From NCBI GenBank assembly GCA_029298735.1, contig JANSLP010000026.1, positions 62,001-126,000 on the forward strand: 64,000 nt of DNA, given 5' to 3'. Source of the stretch: Ophiostoma sp. CBS 140.51. Its lineage: Eukaryota > Ascomycota > Sordariomycetes > Ophiostomatales > Ophiostomataceae. The notes below the pieces were generated by a model. That model worked only from the letters and a program-made list of their open reading frames with translations, was not told where the DNA came from and ran no database searches. The stretch's first letter is position 1. Every line of letters starts with the position of its first letter. Of the stretch, positions 29,887 to 43,441 are shown piece after piece. The translations under genes were made by a program, and so were the position numbers.

Positions 29887-32800
29887 GATCGCGGTTTAAA
29901 GGGGTAAAGATAGAAATGAAGAAAACGAGGCTCGATGCCACGAGTTGTCGATACCGAACAAGAAAATGTTTTAGGAAATGGGCGAATGCGACGCACGGCG
30001 TTGAGCAGACATCACAACTCTTTATATATCGGCGCCTCGGTTGCTGTTGTGTCGCGTCGGGTTGTCGTCGACTTCGATGGCTGCGCGGCTGGGTCTAGTC
30101 GAGTGGTTCCTGGAGTATTGATTTGTTTTGTTTTTCTTATCTCTTTTGTTTTTTCGTTCCTGGAGCTGGCGTCGTCTTTTCGTCTTGTCTCCTTTTCTGT
30201 CCTTAGTTTAAGGTTCTGGGCCTCCCTTTGATGGCCTTTTCTCCTTTTATCGCGTGTTCTGACCCTCCAACATTGCACTTTTTGGCTTGGTTGTCCCTTG
30301 AAGGCGTAGTGCTAGACCTCTGTTCGTTAGTGATGTCATGGCAGCGCGCCGTTCATGCCGTCTCCCGCCTGGAGCTGAGAAAGTACAGATGCAGCGCGAT
30401 TGGACGGCGCAACGAACCCAGCGGATCTACTGCCAGGAGCGACAGTCAGCGCGCAAGCCATGGAGCGCCCTGTATTACTGCTCTGGGGTGTGCTGAAGTG
30501 CTCCTGGCGTACTCGTGGCAAGCTGCGGACGGGCCAAGCCAGGCGCGGTGGGGACAGATCCACAGACGAACCACCCAAACCGGCGCTAGACATGCGAAAA
30601 GGAGAAGAATCCAGCAACGATCGCCAAGTTCAGGCAAGATTTTGCAAAGCACTATTTGCAAGTAATGGCCACGCTAGACGACGTTCTAGTGATGTTCCAA
30701 CCCCGTTTTCAGGGCAAGCTATTGACTTTGGAAGACTTTTGCCATTGCAACATCTCAGAAAAATGTGAAAATATGAGCAGGGCACCTCAGCTTGCAGCCA
30801 AACTAGCTAAGACGGTGGGTCAGTTCCGCGTATTATTCGTCAAGTTTCGTCAAGTCTTGTCGTCGTGGCTGCATCGTGCTGTGTCGTCGGGCGTCCAGAT
30901 ACGGTTGCACTGGCTGCAGCAACACCACCACGCGAATCATGGTGGATGAGGACAATCGATAGTGGTCAGGGTCCTGTGTGCAGAGGGACGTTGTCGAGAT
31001 CATGTGCGGCAGCCGTCTGGACACGAAGGTTAGCTTTACAGTCAAGATGGGAAATGTTTGAATGGACATTCCGTAAGAGGCTCACATGCACATATGCAGT
31101 CTAGAGCAGCGCCAAATACCGTACAAGTATTGGTTTTGGCCGAAGATTGCATTGTGACTGGTCAAGGTCTAGATGCTGTCCCGAAAGGGTCCCCGTGGAG
31201 ACTCCATATCTCAACACCCAAAGGCCTCCAACGCCTTATGGGGTTTTGGTGCAATTCTGGACGCCACATGGCATTTTTCTTCAAATCAAATTTGTTCTTT
31301 TTGTGTTCCTCGTGGCTTGGCGTGCCCTGGGCTCGATTCTTGAGGCCGAAAAGGATCCAGCGAGAAATATTGACTTTCATTGGTGCGTGGCTAAAGGTGT
31401 GCATTTGCCCTGTCCTATCAGTAAGACAGTGCTGTTAGTAATGGACTGTGCATACAAAAGGCCAATAGGCACTCACCGCTCGTCGACGCTGAGCTTGTTA
31501 TGTGTCAATGTGCAGTCTGTCGTGTGCACCCGTGTGGTGAATAAGGAGAAAGGGCTTCCAAAAGGGGGGAGTTGGTGAAGCTCAAAGTGTTGGGAATTGT
31601 CGACTTTGCACGTCGTCGTGCCTTCCGTTCTTGTACTTTCGTCCCTTCCTTTTCGGTGCCACGAGGTTGGCCACGTGTGAAGACACATCGAACCAAATTG
31701 GGAAGGGGCCAATTTATGTCTTTAGGTCGGACGACCAGAATACATCAAATACGATGTTCAACATCTTCCCCAGCCTCGTAGCATTTTAGGACTTTTACAG
31801 CCTCGTCAAGTTCTCTCAGCCTTGGAAAAAAGCAAGATATCTCTCTACTTTCGTCCACAACTACGCAGTTAACAATACTCCATCCTAAATATTGCCAAGC
31901 CGATAATAGTATTGGCTGTCAGGCCGAGGTTTGGACAAACAATAATCTTCAAGTACAATTAACAAAACAAGAGGAGGGTGCAGTGAGACTCTCTTTGCTT
32001 TCATCAGCCTTGTGTTTGGCACAGCAATTAGAATATCAAGCAAGCCCTAATTCGCAATACATAATTTCGTACCTTCTCGATCTAACTTGACACGATAATT
32101 CCCACAAAAAGTAAATAAAATAATTCCAGGCCGACAGCCATGTATCAAAGTCAAGAACTACCCCCTGGCGGCAACTACAACTCTTGAAGACATCGGACAC
32201 GGAGAAGGTCCTCGGTGCATCGGTGCGTTGAGCCCGAGTTTCGCAAACTCGCTCCGTCTGTGGCGAACCTAAAAGCCTTTTGTGGGGTATTTCAGATCTT
32301 CCGCCAATCACAGCACTGTCCAGCAGCGTGGGGTGGGCTCTGGTAGGGCGAAAACTATGGGGAATTCATGGTGCTGGGTTGCACTTGCCGGCAGCGAAAC
32401 GTCTAAACACCACCAAAAAAAGCAAGAATCTCCAAAATTTCTCCAAAAAACACCTCGCTGGAAAGCACGACCAAGTGCTCGGTGCAATCGCTATTCGGCC
32501 ATTTTGCAATCTACATCCGCGAGGCAGCGTGTAAGTCGACACGAAACGGAAGGAGCACAAAATAAATACAGAAAATAAGGAAACCACGAACCACGAACGA
32601 GATGGCGGCTTCTCGAATGGGTCGATTGCTTTGTTTGCGTTCTTTTTCTTCCGTGCCTTCCTTTTCTTTCCCCAGGACGGCATTCGGATCTTCTTGTCCA
32701 TCCCCTCCATCCCCTCCTTCCTCATTTACATTGTGCCGCCCTGTTTCTTCTTCTCCAACTTCTTCCCCTTCTTTCTCTCCTTTTTCTGCTTCTTCCTCTT

Positions 32801-33429
32801 CGAATCTCGAGACATTTCAGACGATTCAGACAACTGAGACAATCTCGCCATCCATCCCGACTTTACCCCGGCGATCCGTTCCTCAAGTGCACCGCCCGCA
32901 ACCGGCCTTTGTACGCCTGCACGCGCCTCGCCGAATTTTTACTAACACCCGCCGTACTTTTGCCTTCGTGCGACCCTGGAGCTAGGACGCACTGGCTGGT
33001 GACGTATTTGTTCTTCCAGCCAAATTGACCACCAAAAGCACCAAAACGAGCACCAAAAATACCAAGAACACAAAAACCACCACAACTGCCAATATTTGTT
33101 CTTTTTCTACTCCAAACCGCAGATACACAACGTCACTTGCACCCGGTGTCGCCGCAGCCCCTCTACGCTCACGTGCCTCCACCGAACGGATCTACCGGTC
33201 GCTGCCATTGCAATTGATTGCGGCGTTGCCTCTCCGTCCGAGTCTTTTTGTTCTTTCTGTTCATACTCGAACCATTCCCCGGGACTTTTACTCTTCTATC
33301 CCTTCTTCTCCATCTTTCTCTCCATCTTTCTCCTCTTCTCCATCTTTATCCTTCAGGGCATCTTTTTCTTCATTCTCTCCCTTATCTATCAAAAAAACAT
33401 CTACACATCCTCCTCCTCCCACATCAAAG
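29887..33429. other. 3.5 kb intergenic region between divergent hydrolase and glycerol kinase genes
   Basis: No recognisable protein is encoded here. The last ~800 bp before 33430 are C/T-rich and probably include the glycerol kinase leader. An ATG at 32602 opens a 127-codon frame described separately. Confidence 0.55.
32602..32985 (+). other. 127-codon upstream ORF in the probable glycerol kinase leader
   Basis: It starts at an ATG (GAGATGG) and ends 444 nt before the glycerol kinase ATG. The product is Ser/Pro-rich with a basic start (MAASRMGRLLCLRSF) that resembles a mitochondrial presequence, but a pyrimidine-rich tract gives Ser/Pro/Phe in any case. No further ATG occurs before 33430. 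It may be an uORF, a cryptic first exon or chance. Confidence 0.3.
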
Positions 33430-35424
33430 ATGTCCGACAACAACAAGATCCCTTTCCCCACCAACCCGGCTGTCTACCAGCAGAAGCCGAGACGGCTCCG
33501 TCTGGACGAGCTCGACGAGGCTGCATCGAACCTGGCCACAGCAACGGCTTCCGAGCGCACAACACCACAGGCTGAGCAATTGCCCGCCGATTTGTTCGTG
33601 ACAGACGAAGAGCGGGCACGCAAATGGTTTGTTGGCAGTATTGACCAGGGCACTACATCGTCCCGGTTCATCATCTTTGACGGTGACGGTTCGCCTGTTG
33701 CGAGCCACCAGATTGAGTTTGAGAACATCTACCCCAACTCAGGGTGAGTCTAGACAACTTTGAGAGGATTATTTGCAACGTCCTTTACCAATTGCATACT
33801 AACAAACTTCTTAGATGGCACGAGCATGACCCTATGGAGCTGCTGGCTTCCGTCACAGAGTGCATTGAGAAGGCCGTCGCGAAATTCGTCGAGAAGGGCC
33901 ACTCCAAGCAACTCATCCGCTCCGTTGGTATCACAAACCAGCGCGAGACCACCCTCGTCTGGGACTCTGTGACCGGCGAGCCCCTCCACAACGCCGTTGT
34001 GTGGCCCGATACCCGCACGACTGCCCTCGTGCGCCAATTGAAGAACGTCCCCAAGGCCGAGGATCTGCAAGACATTTGCGGTCTGCCCCTCTCGACATAC
34101 CCTTCCAGTGTCAAGTTAAAGTGGCTCCTCGAAAACGTCGATGCTGTGCGCAAGGCTTCAGAGGAAGGCCGTCTGGCTTTCGGCACCGTTGACTCGTGGC
34201 TGATTTACAAGCTCAACGGTGGCCCCTCTGGCGGCAACGATGGCAAGGGCATTCACGTTACCGACAGCACCAATGCCAGCCGCACCATGTTTATGAACCT
34301 CAAGACGCTCAAGTACGACGACCGTCTGCTCAACTTCTTTGGCATCGACCCTGCCAAGGTCCAGCTGCCCCGTATTGTGCCCTCCTCCGACGCTGAGGCT
34401 TTCGGTTTCATCGCCGAGGGTCCTCTCGAGGGTATCCGCATTGCCGGCTGTCTGGGCGATCAGTCCAGCGCCCTTGTCGGCCAGTGTGGCTTCCATCCCG
34501 GCCAGGCCAAGAACACCTACGGCACAGGCTGCTTTTTGCTGTACAACGTCGGCACTGAGCCCGTCATCTCCAAGCAGGGTCTACTGGCGACTGTTGCCTA
34601 CGACTTTGGCAAAGGCACCAAGCCTATTTACGCCCTGGAGGGCAGTATCGCCGTTGCCGGTGCCGGTGTCAAGTTCCTGACCAACAACATGGGTTTCGCC
34701 AAGGAATCGCACGAGATTACACAGCTGGCCGAGTCTGTCCCCGACAACGGCGGCGTTGTCTTCGTTACAGCCTTCTCCGGCCTCTTTGCTCCCTACTGGA
34801 TCGATGATGCCAAGGGTACTCTCTGTATGCACTCACCGTTACCCTCGATTTTTTTTATTGAACACTGCTAACAAACTTCTAGTCGGCCTTACCCAGTTCA
34901 CAAAGAAGGCACACATTGCCCGCGCCACCCTCGAAGCCACCTGCTACCAGACCAAGGCCATTCTCGACGCCATGGAGCGCGACAGCGGCAAGCGTCTCGA
35001 GAGCTTGGCCGTCGATGGTGGCCTGTCCAACAGCGACCTGACTATGCAGTTCCAGGCCGACGTCACCGGCATCCCCGTCGACCGTCCCGCTATGCGCGAG
35101 ACGACGGCCCTCGGCGCCGCCATTGCCGCCGGTCTGGCTACGGGCGTCTGGAACAAGCTGACGGACCTGCGCGACGTCAACCGCACCGGTCGCCGCATCT
35201 TCCAGCCGTGCGAGGACCGCGCGCCCATTGGCCGCATGGTGCGCAAGTGGGAGCAGGCGGTGGAGATGAGCCGTGGATGGGTGCTGACCGAGGCCGATGC
35301 ACAGGAGGAGCTGGAGCGGGAAGAGGCCGACAAGGCACTGGCCAAGGAGACTGCCGCGGCGGACGAGGCGTCCAAGGCGGCGTCTAAGAGTGAGGCCCAG
35401 GTCTCGCACGTCGAGTCTACTTGA
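33430..35424 (+). CDS. gut1: glycerol kinase, FGGY family (3 exons)
   Basis: Exons are 33430-33743, 33815-34824 and 34883-35424, encoding 621 residues. Introns of 71 and 58 nt have GTGAGT/TAG and GTATGC/TAG ends with CTAAC branch sites; splicing gives NSGWHEHDP and GTLFGLTQFT. The enzyme phosphorylates glycerol to sn-glycerol 3-phosphate with ATP. Motifs are IDQGTTSSRF (71-80, ATP phosphate contact), NQRETT and WPDTRT (substrate site), GDQSSALVGQ, NTYGTGCF, and the C-terminal FGGY signature LAVDGGLSNSDL with QADVTGIPVDRP. About 66 residues precede the usual N-terminus, and an acidic Ala/Glu tail of about 50 residues follows the core; both look disordered. Yeast Gut1 (709) is also longer than bacterial GlpK (about 500). 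Confidence 0.95.
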
Positions 35425-36682
35425 AAGTGCAAAGGACTCCACTTTTGGATAAATGAATAAAAAACGACAACGAAAAAGTAACAAAAGAAAAAAAGTTATT
35501 ATGTATATATGAGACGGAGTACTCTATTTGCTGCATTTATTCTTTTATTGGATTCTAATTCATTTGGTTAAGCTACACATCTTTGCTACACTTTTAAAAA
35601 ATTGTTCACGATATTGCCTACTAGAATTCCTCACCGAGCTTCTCTTCGACAATAGGGACCAAGTTTCTTCATTTTACAAGGTGAGACATGCCAGCAGGCC
35701 GAAACAAACACCCCTCAAACCCTTGCATGGCCCATAGAGCCGTTTTCAGCGGTTTTGGGCGACCGCGTGTCTTTTGCTGTTTCTGGTTGTTAGTCTGCAT
35801 GCCAGTCGGCACACAACACTCACAGAAAAAGCAATCAAACAGTTTGTCTCGTATTCTTTGACCTTGTTCTATTCGTCTGATGGCGTGAGTTACTGTACAT
35901 GGTGCGATGCCTTGGTAAACTTCGGTTAAAAATCACTCGTGGGCTGTCATTTTTTGTCATCACGATGCAGACACTCTTCTATGGACGCAGCACAATTGGA
36001 TAGTTTCAGTAAATTTGGTAGTTTTCAAGCTATCCATTACACCACCTATTTTGATCCTTCAAGCAAATAATAGAGAGAAAAGTAAAAAAGGGTAGAGGTA
36101 GAATAGAAGGAAGCCCTGTGGCAATACTTGGGATTGGGTTTGGGATGAGAGAGGGGAGAGTAGTGAGAGTCCATGCAGTCATTTCCACATCATAAAAAGA
36201 CAACCACAAATAGAGAAAAGACATCGAGGACCGGAGCATAAGTACAAGAAAGGTAGAAAAGGTTTTGATTTTAAAAAAGGGTAAAAAAGGTAGGATATAT
36301 TTTAACGGGGGAGTACAATCAGTGTTGCATATATGGCAGGCCAACTTTTTTTTTCGTGGCAACCGTAGAACAGGGAGAAAGAAGGTGCGGGATCAGACGT
36401 AAATAAAAGAAGATTCGAAAAAAGAAGAGTCCGAGCGCAAAACAAAACCGGGTGATCCGGCTCACTCCCGCAAAGGAGCCGGCCCGTGGGTGGGTTGTGT
36501 TATTTTTGAAAAAGTTTGATCTCATATTTTTATTTTGGTGTTTTGTCGATCAAACAAGAAAACCGCAACCAACGCAACCCATATATAAGCAAGAAGGCGA
36601 GAAACGAATAACCGAAAAAACGACAACGCATAATAATCCCAAATCCCAAATGTAAATTTTGTGAAAAACAAAAAGTAAAAAT
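35425..36682. other. convergent 3' intergenic region (glycerol kinase / MPG1)
   Basis: This 1.26 kb AT-rich spacer lies between convergent stop codons. No gene recognised. Confidence 0.6.
35456..35461 (+). terminator. AATAAA poly(A) signal candidate of the glycerol kinase gene
   Basis: A perfect AATAAA lies about 30 nt after the stop codon. Confidence 0.4.
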
Positions 36683-38285
36683 TTACATGATGACTTGGGG
36701 CGAGTCGACGTTCGCCTTGATGCTCTTATGGGGCAGGACGCTGCCGCCGTTGACGTAGATCTCGTCACCGATAGTGACGTCGTCGCCCAGGACGGTAACG
36801 TTCTCGAGACGGGCCCAGCGGCCGACCGTGCTGTTCCAGCCGACAATGGTGCTCTTGATCCAGGCGTGGTCGCGGACCTTGGAGCCGGACAGCAGGACGC
36901 AGCGTTGCAGACGAACACCGTCACCGACAACGACGTTGGGGCCGATGGTCACATTGGGACCTATCCGGCAGTTCTTGCCAATCTTGGCAGAGGGGTCGAT
37001 CAGGACGTTGCCGCCGTGGACGTACGACTCAGTCGAAAGCTGCTTGGCGTCCTTCTTGGCCAGGGAGGACAGGTACAGACAGGTGCCCGTCAGGAAATCC
37101 TTGGGCTGACCAACGTCCATCCAGTAGCCCTCCAGGTCGAAGGAGTGCAGCTGGCCGTCGCGGACCATGGCGGGGAAAGTCTCCTGCTCGATGGATGTGG
37201 GGCGGAGCTCGATGCGGTCAAGCACGGATGTGTTGAGGATGTAGAGGCCGGCGTTGATGCGGTTGCCGACGAACTCGACGGGCTTCTCGACGAAGCGGTC
37301 GATGCGGGACGGGTGGCCAGGCTTGTGGACAATGACACCGTACTTGGAGGGCTCCTCGACCTTGGTGACAATAATAGTGCCCTCATCGCCATGCGCGTTG
37401 TGGAACTCGACCAGCTCCTTAAAAGGGAATTCGCAGGTGACGTCGGAGTTGAGGACAAAGAAGGGCGAGTCGTCCTTGCGGAGGACGCTCTCGGCCAGCT
37501 TCAGGGGGCCGGCAGTGCCCAGGGGCTCGGTCTCAATAGAGAAGGTAATGTTGATGTTGAACTGCTTTCCAATCTATAGTGGGGAAAGACACAAACGTTA
37601 GCAACCAGCATGTCCCCACGGTCGACCACATTAATGTGTATGTGTATGTTAGAAGGGGACGAAACATACCTCGGACAGACGGCCCTCCATCACCTCGGGG
37701 CGGTAGTTGACGGCGAGAACGACATCGGTGACTCCTGCCTCGGCCAGAGCCTCAATCTGGTGCACAATCATGGGCTTGTTGCCAAACTCAACGAGGGGCT
37801 TGGGCATGGAGAGTGTCTAAAATAGGGCGCGCAAAAAAGCTCGACGTTAGTGACTGTGTAGCTGGAAGGTTTGTTTGGTTTTATGATATAATTGAGCGAG
37901 CTGCGAATGGCTGTTGCCCGCAGGCGCGAGTAGAGCTCGGGAAAGAGGCATTGTGCTGGACGTTGGAACAGGGGGAGCAAAGAAGCGGTGGATTTGCATA
38001 CAAGAGGCCGAAGACGCGTGCCGAAGCCGCCGACGAGAATGAGAGCTGCAAAGAGACAAAAGAAAGCATGTTAGCAGACTGGACACGTCAAGAAAGGAGT
38101 TATAGCTGTTTGTGGTCGCGACAGGCGGTGGTGAACACGACTTGCGAAGCTCCCAGCAAAAAGAAGAAGAGGGGACAAGCAAGCTGCAGGAGGGGCACAT
38201 TGTGAGGCTCAGGGGCCAGCGCAAGCTGGAAGCTGGGAACTGAACGGCGGAATGCATTGGCGATGCGAGGAAACGTACCCTTCAT
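36683..38285 (-). CDS. mpg1: mannose-1-phosphate guanylyltransferase (GDP-mannose pyrophosphorylase), 4 exons
   Basis: Exons on the minus strand are 38285-38279, 38045-38002, 37816-37670 and 37573-36683, encoding 362 residues, the family's normal length. The introns (233, 185 and 96 nt) each have a CTAAC branch site. The first coding exon is only 7 nt (ATGAAGG). The product begins MKALILVGGFGTRLRPLTLS, the nucleotidyl-transferase signature (GGxGTRLRPLT at 8-18), followed by PKPLVEFGNKPM and LAVNY. NSDV, FVEKP and INAGLYI mark the catalytic domain. Residues about 255-362 form a hexapeptide left-handed beta-helix (IGKNCRIGPNVTIGPNVVVGDG). The enzyme makes GDP-mannose from mannose-1-phosphate and GTP for mannans, N-glycans and GPI anchors in the cytosol. 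Eukaryotic GMPPB/Psa1 type; certainty is high. Confidence 0.96.
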
Positions 38286-41200
38286 TTTGTTGGTGGTAAG
38301 GTAAGGTATTAGGTGACTAGATGTCGGTAGAATAGAGGAAAATCGAACAGGACGAGATTCGTTGAAGATGCGAAAATCGTCGGTAGATTAAAACGGTGCA
38401 AAAACGAGCGTGTCGAAGTGAAGCGAAGGGGAATGACGAATTGAAGAAGGAAAATGAAGAACAAGAACCCGAACCAAAGCGGCTTGCGGGTTTGCGAATA
38501 TCGACAAAAAAAGACGTGTTTGTTTAGAAAGGTGTTTGAAATGCGATTGAAGTGGAAAGGAGACGAGAAGGAGCAGGAAAAGAAAACAGGAGACAAGACG
38601 AGAGAAGAAGGAGAAAGGTGGAAGGTGTCCTAAAGTCGTCCGAAAAGGGTCAAGTGGGAAATGGCTTGGTCGAAGGTCGAAAGCAGGACGGGGGCCACCA
38701 GGGAGGAAGAAAAGGGGGTGTCAATTCGGAGGGGTAGGGGGAGATCACAGTGGGGTGCCAGTAAGAACCAGCGAGCGGGCGGTGTGCCTACAGTGGGAGG
38801 AAAAGGGGGCTAGAATCACGATACATGGCAGCACGGCGAAGCTATGCGCAGCACTTTGTAGCGCATTTTTGGTTTATTTAGCTGGAGCCCGGGGAAGGAA
38901 GGGTGCAACAGCGGCCAAAAGAGGCAGAAAAAACCAATGTTAAAATTTAAATAGGGGGAAGGAGCGAACGATGAAGAATGCAATTCGCATGTCTCTCCGG
39001 TTTTGGGGGCACCAGCCTGGCCGCCACGGGGCTGAACTGACGATTGCGGAAGAAGCTAGGGGACAAAGTCAGTACTTGTGCAGCACAATGCCGTCCTTTT
39101 CTCCATGCGGCGCTCTATTGGTTCTTTTTTGCTTCTTCGTGGTGGTTTCGATGCACCGTGTGACGATGTATTTTCGAGGTCCTGCCGCAACGCATTACGA
39201 GGAAGGAGCAGCAAAAGCAAAAGCTCCCAGCGGCAATTGCTGTTTTGGGAAGTCGCTATTGGGGGTGCCTGCGGGCAGTTGCATCGTCCATGACGGCAAC
39301 GCCGTGTAAAATCGGCAGGTCCTGTAGCTTAAAATACTCAGCACACAAAAACGCGCAGGAGCTGTTTCTGTAAGTATCTTACGTCGTGCCCGGTATTACA
39401 AAATCCTCGTCAAGTCGCGAGACGCACCAATCGCGCGGTGGTAACGACAACAGAAACACGAGACAGCGACTCTCCAAGCCACGACAGCATTTTCGGTGCT
39501 TCTTTTATGTTTTTTATGGAGCGTCCCAGGAACGGGAGTTTTCAATGTGCTAAGAATAGGGGCAACTATTAGGAGGGCCCGCAAAAACATCTGAAGAAAG
39601 GGCAACGGCAGGCATGAAAGACGTGAAAGACAAGACGAAACATAGGGACCAAGTGCGAAAAAGAAGGCGAATAAAGCAATCAGATGCCCATAGCGAACAA
39701 GATGGCTTGGAAGGAGAAGCTGCGACAGGCTGGTGGTGTTCAGGGTAATTTACGAGTTAATTAGTTAGGGGACCGTTTAGTTAGGGGGACCACCACACAC
39801 ACACAAGGACTGGACTGGATGGACTGGACCAGAGCGATCGCCCCCACTTGATCTTTTTCGCAAGTGCCAGTCTGGCCGGCCGCGATGCACTTTCCCTCCC
39901 TTGGTGTGTTGTGTGGCGCGATGGGCGATGTCAATAAGGGTTTTCGAGGTTCGCGGCATTCGAGGAAGGAGCATTGGCAAAAAAGGAGGACAACAAAAGA
40001 AACAATTGCAGAAGGGAAGGAGCAAAGGAGCACGTCGTTCGAAACACGGGGTGCGGAAAACGCCATCGAACGGGAAAGAACCATGCTCCATAACGTGGTC
40101 GTCATTCTTTCCCGGGGTTGAAATTACAAGGCGTCAGCTGTTTTCTTATTTCTTTTTTTTATTTTATTGTTGTTGCTTGGGGACTTTTATTGTTCCACGA
40201 GCCCTGTTGGATTTCCGGGTCAGATGTTGCATGATCTACCATTCTTTCGATTCTGGAAACTACTCATAAAAGGCTGTTTTCTTTTAATTCCCTCCCACGA
40301 AATTGGCGATGTCGGTCGTGGCTGCTCGTATTGGACACATTTGCATTTGCCCCTTCCCTTTTCAGATACGAAAAACGAAAAGAACACGGCGAATTGCTGG
40401 TCTTGGCTCTTTTCCCCAGGCCACTCTGGCGGGAAAGAGCTTTTGGTGGGCAGGACGGGGCAACGAGACGTCACATCCGCCGACGCCAGCAGAATCCCCT
40501 GTCAAAAAACCACAACAGCATTAAAAATTATGACATGCCGGCATGATCCGTATTAAACCGGGGGAACCACTTTCGCATATTGCTGGCCCATTTGGATATT
40601 CAAAATGAACAAGAACGAAAACAGAGTTGTTTTTGTTTTGTTCTGGAACACTGCAAACCCATAAAATAGGGGGTTCATAATAAAGAAGGAGAAGGGCAAA
40701 TGCAAAGCGGTAGAGTTAGCTCGTGTTGGGTGCCACGCCTAGTGATTGGCTCGGCCGGGCTCACATGCGAATTTCACGGTTTACCTCTCTCAACTTGCGG
40801 GGGATGGGAAGGGTGTATTGGAAGAGAGGAGGCTGACAACAGACGGCTACGATCTCCGTACTTCGTGCAAGGGAAACTTGTAATAATTTCCAACCCTTAG
40901 CCACTTGGTTAGACACCCGCCAGGGCGGACGCGTGAAATTAAACACAAACCACGAAATTTCCCCAAAGGGATAATTGTTTATGAAACGCCCTGTCAACGG
41001 AACATTGGGATGCTTTCGTTTCATTTCCGCAACGATGTTCCCTACAACAATGGACGCACGTTGCGGACGTTGCGGACGTTGTCCAAAGAGATTTGCAAAC
41101 AGTGCACATTTCTGAGCAGTGCACATTTCTGTGTGATGGAATGTCTGATGTACGAAGTACGGTGTACAGACGGTGTGAAGATGTGTACACAGTGTCAATC

Positions 41201-43441
41201 TGGGATAGCTGCAACTGTGAGAATACCATGAGGCGATTACGGAGTACTGCTGCACCGGTGTTGAAAAATAGAGTTATCATAGCCCGGGACAGGCCGCGTC
41301 ACGGACCGTTGGTTTAGTAACGTATGAACGTGAAATCGACTGGTTGAAAAGCAGCCGCGAAAAGCCGAGCGGTTACTGACCATCAATCTATCACAAGGCT
41401 CCAAGTTGTTGGCACCGTTATGCAGCAAACGGCTTATTGGGCCCTGTCTGGCGGCCTTGTTGGTGCAGCCCATGCAGACCAAAAACGGTATTGAACGGCT
41501 ACGATGTTACAAATGCAATCAACTGTCAATATCGGAAAGAGAAAGAAAATCAAATATCATGTGAAAAATTATCATATATGCTCCTGTGAATAGAGTATTT
41601 TATTCAAATATTATCGACAAATGTACTAGATGTATATGCCGGTCTGGTATGTCTGAGTAGAGAAGAGAAGTGCGTAAGAGTAGGCGTCATCTCGTGAAAA
41701 GTCGTAAAGAGGTTTTCTGCAAACCCCCGCAAACGTGGAAAAGCAAAAGTCCTGCCCGTAGAAGAGAAAAGAGAAGATAAAAATAGACAATAGTAGAGGC
41801 GGGGGAGATGGACATGGAAGATGGTGGCAAGGCCGGGACATCACGAGGTGCCAACATGCCATGATCTCAGTCATCCGCCACCCACGTCGTCTGTTGGTTG
41901 TTGGCAGCACCATTCTGCTTCCAGTAAGGAAAGAAATGAAAACACCGTTTCCAGTTGACGCCCATGATCACAAGAAGCAAGAAAATGATGCTAGAGAAAA
42001 ACAAGATGTAAGTGCACGCTATTTGAAAAATAGAAGGCCGTTCTGGCCGCCGCCGTCTTTGTCTCATCAGTCTGGTAAAACCATGCATCATCAAGGTCAT
42101 AACATAATAAAAGGGCTCAAATCTAACCTCCGGTCGGTCAAGAAACAGAAAATATCCGCAGACGAGATGTGAAATATAAACTTGAAGAAATAAATAATAG
42201 AAGAGTAGAGAAATAAAGTAAAGCGAAAAGGCCATTTGTCCGATTCCAGTAACCTTTGGCCATTGACCACATAGCATCCGGTATGCCATGCAGTGGTGTC
42301 CTTGTGCAAGGCAAGACTAGCCAAATTTAAAAGACAAGAGCTAGCTGGGCAATAAGCGCAAGCATGGATCCTGGAACGTCGCGGCAGTTGGAAAGAACAG
42401 GCATCCGTTTGCTTGAAAGTCCGTTGGCTCGTCACAGAATAGGCTCGCCAAACTTGAGATCATCCTCTTGTTGGCATTGGATCCAGTGGCAATCCAGGGG
42501 CTTGTATCCATATATGGGCGAAATGAAAAAGAAAAAGAGAAATATTTCAGAAGGCAAAAGCGCAAGAAAACAAATGTGGTCGTTAAAGTTCGTGTCTATG
42601 TCATAATCGTCGTAAAGTATAAAGTCGTGTCGTGTAAAAGTAAAGGCCATGCATCCATGATCATCAGTCCATGCAGCGTCGACAATGTTTTTGTTTCGTT
42701 GTTTTTAGTCGTAGTCTAGTTATCGTGTTTTTTTTTGCGTAGTGTTTTAAGTGTTTCGTTGAAGTTCGTTGATATCGTGAATCAGGCTGTGTATGTGGTT
42801 TTTGTCTCTGGACCCGCGTCGTTCTTTTGTCGGTTCAACTTTTGGGGGTAGGTCGCCGCCTCATCAAGGCCGGCGTCGGGTATTCTCTCCGGGGATGTTT
42901 GTAGAAGCTGCGAAGCCTGGTGTCGAAGTTTATTGTATCGGTTGGACAAAAGCAATAATGAAAGAAATGACAAGGCAAAATGCAAAGGGCAATAAAAAGA
43001 TGAAGAAAGCAGAATGAGTGTGTAAGGGGAAGGTGAAAGAAACGTGACAGGGAGCAGGGCAAGCAAGGCTGAGAAATGAAGTCGAAGAGCACGTGAGTTT
43101 GACAAGGCTCTGATCATAACCTTTGGTTGGCTGATTCCTTCTTCCGATTAATGGGGGCGCTGACAAAGAATAGCAACTCCTGAATGGTTGGGATGAACCG
43201 GTTTCAAATGGACACCAAGGAAAGGCTCCCACCAGGTTGCCCTTGTGTAGTTCACTTCTGCCATTGGCAGGAAAAAAGAATCTGTGATAAAGGCAAGGCT
43301 CCGGAGTAACCCAATTCCTGAGACTGTCCAGAATTTGTTGCGCTCAGTTGAGCTATTCGGCCGTTGAGCGTCAGGAAGAAAAGGAAAACATAAAGAAATA
43401 CCGCCGGTCCTGGTATCCGTGCTCCCGGGCAAATTCTCTCT
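38286..43441. other. 5.2 kb intergenic tract upstream of mpg1
   Basis: This lies between mpg1 (-) and the 3' end of the DRBM-like gene (-). No protein family is recognisable in either strand. It holds the mpg1 promoter, and a 17-bp tandem duplication at 41100-41133 next to a GTTGCGGAC repeat near 41058-41076. Confidence 0.55.
41100..41133 (+). repeat. 17-bp tandem duplication
   Basis: CAGTGCACATTTCTGAG is followed directly by a second copy differing at one base near its end. Confidence 0.9.
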
